DNA of 64,000 bases from Streptomyces sp. NBC_00094. GTDB taxonomy: Bacteria; Actinomycetota; Actinomycetes; Streptomycetales; Streptomycetaceae. Location: positions 6,081,501 through 6,145,500 of the forward strand of contig NZ_JAPEMB010000001.1 in assembly GCF_026343125.1 (NCBI RefSeq). Reading direction: 5' to 3'. This document shows positions 59,982 through 64,000 of the stretch, one piece after another (the first letter of the stretch is position 1; each line of letters opens with the position of its first letter). A model generated the notes under the pieces. It saw only the letters and a program-made list of their open reading frames with translations. It had not been told where the DNA came from and made no database searches. The translations under genes and the position numbers were made by a program.

Positions 59982-60364
59982 CGTGCGCCCCCTCGTCGTG
60001 GGTCCGGTGGCACGGGGGTGTGCCGAGGGTGGTGGATCACACGCTGCTGCCTCTGGGGGACAGAAGGCGATAGGTGGCGCGCCACATACAGGGCGTGATC
60101 ACGGGGTGTGCAGTCGTCCTCCCCACCCCCTTCCTCACAGAAACCTCAACTGGCCCGTGAATCAGGTGAATTCTTCGGCGGCCACGTCGCACGGCGTCAC
60201 GCGCCCCACCGCGCGCCCCGGCCGCACCACCCGCGCGCCCCCGGCCCCCGCACGGCCGTCTTACAGCCGGTTTACGCGCGTTCGGGGCAGGATGGACACG
60301 CACAGTCAGTGCTCAGGTTTCAGCCGTCCCCCCGCGGGCCGCGGCTCAAGGGAAGGACTACGAC
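59982..60364. other. intergenic region between small gene and cutR
   Basis: 383 bases without a supported gene. It contains the palindrome gtggcgcgccac (60074-60085), the palindrome cgtgatcacg (60094-60103), and a TTAC-N7-TTAC direct repeat (60261-60275) before cutR. Confidence 0.5.
60261..60275 (+). promoter_or_regulatory. putative CutR direct-repeat binding site
   Basis: TTACAGCCGGTTTAC contains TTAC at 60261 and 60272, spaced 11 bases, one helical turn, as expected for an OmpR-type dimer site. It lies 90 bases upstream of cutR. Confidence 0.4.
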
Positions 60365-61018
60365 GTGCGTGTACTCGTCGTCGAGGACGAGCAGCTGCTC
60401 GCCGATGCGGTGGCCACCGGACTGCGCCGGGAGGCCATGGCCGTCGACGTCGTGTACGACGGCGCCGCCGCCCTGGAGCGCGTCGGGGTGAACGACTACG
60501 ACGTCGTCGTCCTCGACCGCGACCTCCCGCTCGTCCACGGCGACGACGTCTGCCGCAAGATCGTCGAGCTCGGCATGCCCACGCGCGTGCTGATGCTGAC
60601 CGCCTCCGGCGACGTCAGCGACCGCGTCGAGGGCCTGGAGCTCGGCGCGGACGACTACCTCCCCAAGCCCTTCGCCTTCACCGAGCTCACCGCGCGCGTG
60701 CGCGCCCTCGGCCGGCGCACCACCGTCCCGCTCCCTCCCGTCCTGGAGCGCGCCGGCATCAAGCTCGACCCGAACCGCCGCGAGGTCTTCCGCGAGGGCA
60801 AGGAGGTCCAGCTCGCGCCGAAGGAGTTCGCCGTCCTGGAGGTCCTCATGCGCAGCGAGGGTGCCGTCGTCTCGGCCGAGCAGCTCCTGGAGAAGGCCTG
60901 GGACGAGAACACCGACCCCTTCACCAACGTCGTGCGCGTCACTGTCATGACCCTGCGCCGCAAGCTCGGCGAACCCCCGGTCATCGTCACCGTGCCCGGC
61001 TCCGGGTACCGGATCTGA
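60365..61018 (+). CDS. cutR: two-component response regulator CutR (OmpR/PhoB type)
   Basis: A 217-residue response regulator. Receiver: acidic pocket VVEDEQ (residues 5-10), phospho-acceptor Asp51 in VVVLDRDLPL, and Lys101 in YLPKPF. Effector: OmpR winged helix ~130-217 (EVQLAPKEFAVLEVLMRSEG, TNVVRVTVMTLRRKLGEP, TVPGSGYRI). The 217-residue length and sequence match CutR of S. lividans/coelicolor. Historically linked to copper metabolism and actinorhodin, and more recently to secreted protein quality control. GTG start at 60365 with agggaagga upstream; cutS follows four bases after the stop. Confidence 0.95.
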   Translation: MRVLVVEDEQLLADAVATGLRREAMAVDVVYDGAAALERVGVNDYDVVVLDRDLPLVHGDDVCRKIVELGMPTRVLMLTASGDVSDRVEGLELGADDYLPKPFAFTELTARVRALGRRTTVPLPPVLERAGIKLDPNRREVFREGKEVQLAPKEFAVLEVLMRSEGAVVSAEQLLEKAWDENTDPFTNVVRVTVMTLRRKLGEPPVIVTVPGSGYRI

Positions 61019-61022
61019 CCCG

Positions 61023-62261
61023 ATGGCCACGACCCCAGCGCCCCACCCTCAGGCGCCCCCGAAACCGACCTGGGACCCCCGGGACCCCGTCCGGCCGCTG
61101 CTCCGTCCGACCATCCGGATACGGCTCACGCTGCTGTACGGCGGGATGTTCCTCATCGCCGGCATCCTGCTGCTCTCGATCATCTACCTGTTCACCGCGC
61201 AGACCCTGAGCGAGAGCGCGGCCCAACTGCCGTTCAAGATCGTCAAGGGTGAGGTGCAGCCGACCACCTCCTGGTGCCAGCTGCCCAACACGGGCACCGG
61301 TGAGCAGTTCAACGACGCCGTCTCGGTCTGTCTGCGGCACCAGAGCGACCTGGCCCTCGAGGACCTCCTGCGCCGGTCTCTGTTCGCGCTGCTCGGGCTG
61401 AGCATCATCGCCTTCGCCTTCGGCTACGCCATGGCGGGCCGGGTGCTCTCCCCGCTCGGCCGGATCACCCGTACCGCCCGCCAGGTGGCCGGGTCCGACC
61501 TCGCCCGCAGGATCGAGCTGGACGGCCCCGACGACGAGCTCAAGGAGCTCGCCGACACCTTCGACGAGATGCTGGAGCGCCTGGAGCGGGCCTTCACGGC
61601 CCAGCAGCGGTTCGTCGCGAACGCCTCGCACGAGCTGCGGACCCCGCTCGCGATCAACCGCACGCTCCTGGAGATCCACGTCTCGGACCCCGAGGCCCCG
61701 CTGGCGCTCCAACAGCTGGGCAAGACCCTGCTCGCCACCAACGAGCGAAGCGAGCAGCTCGTCGAGGGCCTGCTGCTGCTCGCCAGGAGCGACAATCAGA
61801 TCATCGAGCGCAAGGCCGTCGACCTCGCCGAGGTCGCCTCCCGGGCGGTCGACCAGACGCACGCGGAGGCCGTGGCCAAGGGCGTCGAGATCCGGGGCGA
61901 GCGCGCTCCGGCGGTGGTCCAGGGCAACGGCGTCCTGCTGGAGCGGATCGCGCTGAACCTGCTCCAGAACGCCGTGCGGTACAACGTGCCGGAAGGAGGC
62001 TGGGTGGAGGTCACCACCGAGGTCCAGCACGGCCAGGCGGTCCTGGTCGTCTCGAACACGGGACCGGTGGTCCCCGCGTACGAGATCGACAACCTCTTCG
62101 AACCGTTCCGGCGGCTCCGGCAGGAGCGCACCGGCAGTGACAAGGGAGTCGGCCTCGGCCTGTCGATCGCCCGTTCCGTGGCTCGCGCCCACGGCGGCCG
62201 TATCATCGCGGAGCCCCGCGAGGGCGGCGGTCTCGTGATGCGTGTCACTCTGCCGATCTGA
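61023..62261 (+). CDS. cutS: sensor histidine kinase CutS
   Basis: A 412-residue membrane kinase. Transmembrane helices at ~38-60 and ~118-138 bracket a ~55-residue outer loop that carries Cys85 (TSWCQLPN) and Cys103 (VSVCLRHQ); such a pair could sense thiol redox state. HAMP domain ~140-190, H-box FVANASHELRTPLA with His203, N-box LLERIALNLLQNAVRYN, and G-boxes VGLGLSIARSVARAHGG. It phosphorylates CutR, whose gene ends four bases earlier. Start ATG 61023. Confidence 0.95.
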   Translation: MATTPAPHPQAPPKPTWDPRDPVRPLLRPTIRIRLTLLYGGMFLIAGILLLSIIYLFTAQTLSESAAQLPFKIVKGEVQPTTSWCQLPNTGTGEQFNDAVSVCLRHQSDLALEDLLRRSLFALLGLSIIAFAFGYAMAGRVLSPLGRITRTARQVAGSDLARRIELDGPDDELKELADTFDEMLERLERAFTAQQRFVANASHELRTPLAINRTLLEIHVSDPEAPLALQQLGKTLLATNERSEQLVEGLLLLARSDNQIIERKAVDLAEVASRAVDQTHAEAVAKGVEIRGERAPAVVQGNGVLLERIALNLLQNAVRYNVPEGGWVEVTTEVQHGQAVLVVSNTGPVVPAYEIDNLFEPFRRLRQERTGSDKGVGLGLSIARSVARAHGGRIIAEPREGGGLVMRVTLPI

Positions 62262-62333
62262 CACACTGCACAGGCCGACCGGTTCCGTTCGCTTTGCGCG
62301 GAATTCTCGGGCCCCGATTCTGAGACGCTCATG

Positions 62334-62347
62334 TGTGATCGATCACA
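62334..62347. promoter_or_regulatory. perfect 14-bp palindrome tgtgatcgatcaca
   Basis: A perfect palindrome of the form GTG-N6-CAC flanked by t/a, reminiscent of CRP/FNR-family sites. It lies 73 bases after cutS and 310 bases before the DUF4193 gene. Confidence 0.4.
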
Positions 62348-62580
62348 GGAGAGGGTGTCCGGACCTCCACTCTCCGTGACCGAGAAATCCCTCGGAAAAC
62401 CAGGAAAAGTCCGGGTTTCCAGGGCCCCGAATGACGGGAAGTACACGGGGTGGCGCTTGTGAAGGGCGCCCCCAGGACCGTGTACGGTCCGGTTCGCCAC
62501 CCGAAGCCGATCACTCGTGAGAGGGCGCGACGGGTGTCGATTGAGTAACAGACCTTGATGTGAGGCAAAATCTCCGCCTC

Positions 62581-62602
62581 AGGTCGGGCACAAGTCCGAC
62601 CT
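62581..62602. promoter_or_regulatory. inverted repeat before the DUF4193 gene
   Basis: aggtcgg-N8-ccgacct forms a 7-bp inverted repeat 55 bases before the start codon; it could be an operator or a leader hairpin. Confidence 0.35.
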
Positions 62603-62656
62603 CTCACGCGTTACGTGCGCTGGAGACACCGCAACCACCCAGAGGGGGAGAGCGAC

Positions 62657-62953
62657 ATGGCAACGGATTACGACACCCCACGCAAGACCGACGACGACGT
62701 CGACTCGGACAGCCTTGAAGAACTGAAGGCCCGCCGGAACGACAAGTCGACCTCGACCGTCGATGTCGACGAGTTCGAGGCCGCCGAAGGCCTGGAGCTT
62801 CCCGGCGCGGACCTCTCGAACGAAGAGCTGGCCGTCCGGGTCCTGCCCAAGCAGGCCGATGAATTCACGTGCATGAGCTGCTTCCTCGTGCACCACCGCA
62901 GCCAGCTGGCGCGAGAGAAGAACGGCCAGCCGATCTGCCGCGACTGCGACTGA
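62657..62953 (+). CDS. DUF4193 domain-containing zinc-ribbon protein
   Basis: A 98-residue acidic protein conserved in actinobacteria. Residues 1-60 are a charged leader (SLEELKARRNDKSTSTVD). The C-terminal part has C-x2-C in TCMSCFLVHHRSQ and C-x2-C in PICRDCD, a four-cysteine zinc ribbon ending the protein. Function is unknown. ATG at 62657 is preceded by gagggggagagcgac. The following gene starts 12 bases after the stop. Confidence 0.92.
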   Translation: MATDYDTPRKTDDDVDSDSLEELKARRNDKSTSTVDVDEFEAAEGLELPGADLSNEELAVRVLPKQADEFTCMSCFLVHHRSQLAREKNGQPICRDCD

Positions 62954-62965
62954 GACCGGTCGGCC

Positions 62966-64000
62966 GTGGCAGGCGACACACCGTCCCGGAAGCGGCGTCT
63001 GCGGCTCCCTGGGAGCTCGGAGACGCGCAAGGGAGGCACAAGCCCGGCAGAGGGTGCCCAGGAGGCCCCTGACGCCGTGCGGACCGCCTCCCTGCCTCCC
63101 CTCGGCGCACGTGACGACGAGCGGGGCCCCTCGGCCTCGCTCGAAGCGGTCGTCGCGGACATCGAGGCGGTCACCGGTTCGCGCGTCGAACCGGGCGCCG
63201 GTTCGGGTGCCGGGCCGGAAACGGCACGGCTGCCCGCGGAGCGGGGTGAAGGCCGGGACGAGGCGCGCCACGGGCGCCTGGACGCCGTCAGGCGGCTGGC
63301 CAACCCCGCTCGGGCGCAACTGGACAAAATCAAGATCGACAACGACCGGATCGACGCCGTCCGGCGCGGCGTCGCGCGGAGCGTCAAGGACGGCGCCAAG
63401 CGCGGCGGCGACAGCGCCAAGGCCGGCATCGGCCATCTGGCCGACCGCCTGATCGACCTCGCCCCGCGGATCCCCGTCCGCGACCTGGCGACCCTGCGTA
63501 AACAGTTCCCCGGGCTCGGTCCCGAGGAGATCGCCGACAAGCTCGTCATGGGCGCGGCGAACGCGAGCTCGACCGTCGGCGCGGGCATCGGCGCCGCCGC
63601 CATGCTTCCCGTACCGATGGCCATGCCGGCCGAACTGGCGACCGAGATCACCGGCGTCGCCGCCATCGAACTCAAACTCATCGCCGAGCTGCACGAGGTG
63701 TACGGGCTGCGCCCACCGGGCCGGATCACCCAGCGCTCGACGGCCTATCTGACGTCCTGGACCGAGGAGCGGGGCATCGACCCCTCCAAGCCCGCCACGG
63801 TCAACGCGGCGCTCGGCGGGCAGCTCAAGCGCGAGCTGCGCCAGCAGATCATGAAACGCATGGTGCGCAACCTGCCGAACCTCATGCCCTTCATGGTCGG
63901 CGCCGCCGTCGGCGCGGTCATGAACCGGCGCGACACCAAGAAGCTCGCGGAGCACATCCGCAAGGACCTGCGCGCTCGCCAGGTCCCCTGGAGCGCCCTC
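62966..64000 (+). CDS. conserved hypothetical protein, 3' end outside window
   Basis: An open frame of 345 codons from a GTG at 62966 runs to the end of the window without a stop. Residues ~1-105 are charged and disordered (RKRRLRLPGSSETRKGG). Residues ~105-345 are helical and conserved-looking: RRLANPARAQLDKIKIDNDR, SVKDGAKRGGDSAKAGIG, LGPEEIADKLVMGAANASST, IGAAAMLPVPMAMPAELATE and RQQIMKRMVRNLPNLMPFMV. The glycine-rich segment near 210-225 and the hydrophobic stretch VGAAVGAVMN suggest membrane contact. I do not recognise a function. It lies 12 bases after DUF4193, probably cotranscribed. Confidence 0.75.
   Translation, partial: MAGDTPSRKRRLRLPGSSETRKGGTSPAEGAQEAPDAVRTASLPPLGARDDERGPSASLEAVVADIEAVTGSRVEPGAGSGAGPETARLPAERGEGRDEARHGRLDAVRRLANPARAQLDKIKIDNDRIDAVRRGVARSVKDGAKRGGDSAKAGIGHLADRLIDLAPRIPVRDLATLRKQFPGLGPEEIADKLVMGAANASSTVGAGIGAAAMLPVPMAMPAELATEITGVAAIELKLIAELHEVYGLRPPGRITQRSTAYLTSWTEERGIDPSKPATVNAALGGQLKRELRQQIMKRMVRNLPNLMPFMVGAAVGAVMNRRDTKKLAEHIRKDLRARQVPWSAL

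Larger units (their letters stand above)
62262..62656. other. intergenic region upstream of the DUF4193 gene
   Basis: 395 bases without a supported gene. It contains the 14-bp palindrome tgtgatcgatcaca (62334-62347), the inverted repeat aggtcgg-N8-ccgacct (62581-62602) and, near 62540-62570, promoter-like TTGAGT and AAAAT elements that do not form a clear pair. Confidence 0.45.

Noticed and set aside
1..64000. Search by eye for tRNA, rRNA, integrase, transposase or attachment repeats
   Set aside because: I found none; base composition and gene types are uniform, so no mobile element is supported.

Overview
This 64 kb window is high-GC actinobacterial chromosome, almost certainly Streptomyces. 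Genes are dense, codon use is strongly G/C at third positions, GTG and TTG starts are common, and recognisable genes include whiH, hrdB, sepH and cutRS. From memory, the order rnhB, recQ, whiH, hrdB, parE, parC, ptsH, pat, tdk, sepH, cpfC, cutRS matches the core arm of Streptomyces coelicolor around SCO5812 to SCO5864. The window therefore reads as conserved core chromosome. I see no integrase, transposase, CRISPR array, tRNA or rRNA.

Layout. 1-6.9 kb: the end of an arylamine N-acetyltransferase, a DUF4937 protein, a histidine phosphatase with an ADP-ribosylglycohydrolase, a divergent TetR / DHA2 efflux pair with two near-identical operators, RNase HII and a conserved hypothetical. 7-16.9 kb: a hypothetical, a RecQ helicase with a C-terminal phosphoribosyltransferase-like domain, a DUF4192 gene preceded by two DnaA boxes, a glycogen-debranching-like protein, a Nudix/NrtR-type regulator and a one-piece ABC transporter. 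17-23.7 kb: whiH, hrdB, a secreted trypsin-like protease, a small zinc-ribbon protein and topoisomerase IV subunit B. 23.9-32.1 kb: a DUF485 / sodium:solute symporter operon facing a CitA/CitB-type two-component system, a COG0523 GTPase and topoisomerase IV subunit A. 32.3-37.5 kb: an active/inactive M16 peptidase pair, a c-di-AMP riboswitch controlling an M23 cell-wall hydrolase, a GntR regulator and HPr. 37.7-45 kb: a GNAT/acyl-CoA-synthetase protein acetyltransferase, DUF5998, a phosphodiesterase, thymidine kinase, and a TetR / isochorismatase-fold pair. 45-50.4 kb: a YfhO membrane protein, a GT2 glycosyltransferase and a polysialyltransferase-like enzyme. 50.5-64 kb: a VOC protein, sulfurtransferase, SepH, a membrane protein, a lactone oxidase with an MFS exporter, coproporphyrin ferrochelatase, inositol monophosphatase, CutR/CutS, DUF4193 and a gene cut by the window end.

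The cluster joins housekeeping transcription and chromosome handling (hrdB, parE/parC, recQ, rnhB) to development and division (whiH, sepH), wall remodelling (M23 under c-di-AMP) and central regulation (HPr, Pat). The least explained parts are the YfhO-GT2-polysialyltransferase block (a probable surface-glycan system), the DnaA-box pair before the DUF4192 gene, short tandem duplications that run across the stop codons of several genes, and a small family of intergenic palindromes. Promoter, operator and terminator calls are by eye and are scored accordingly.
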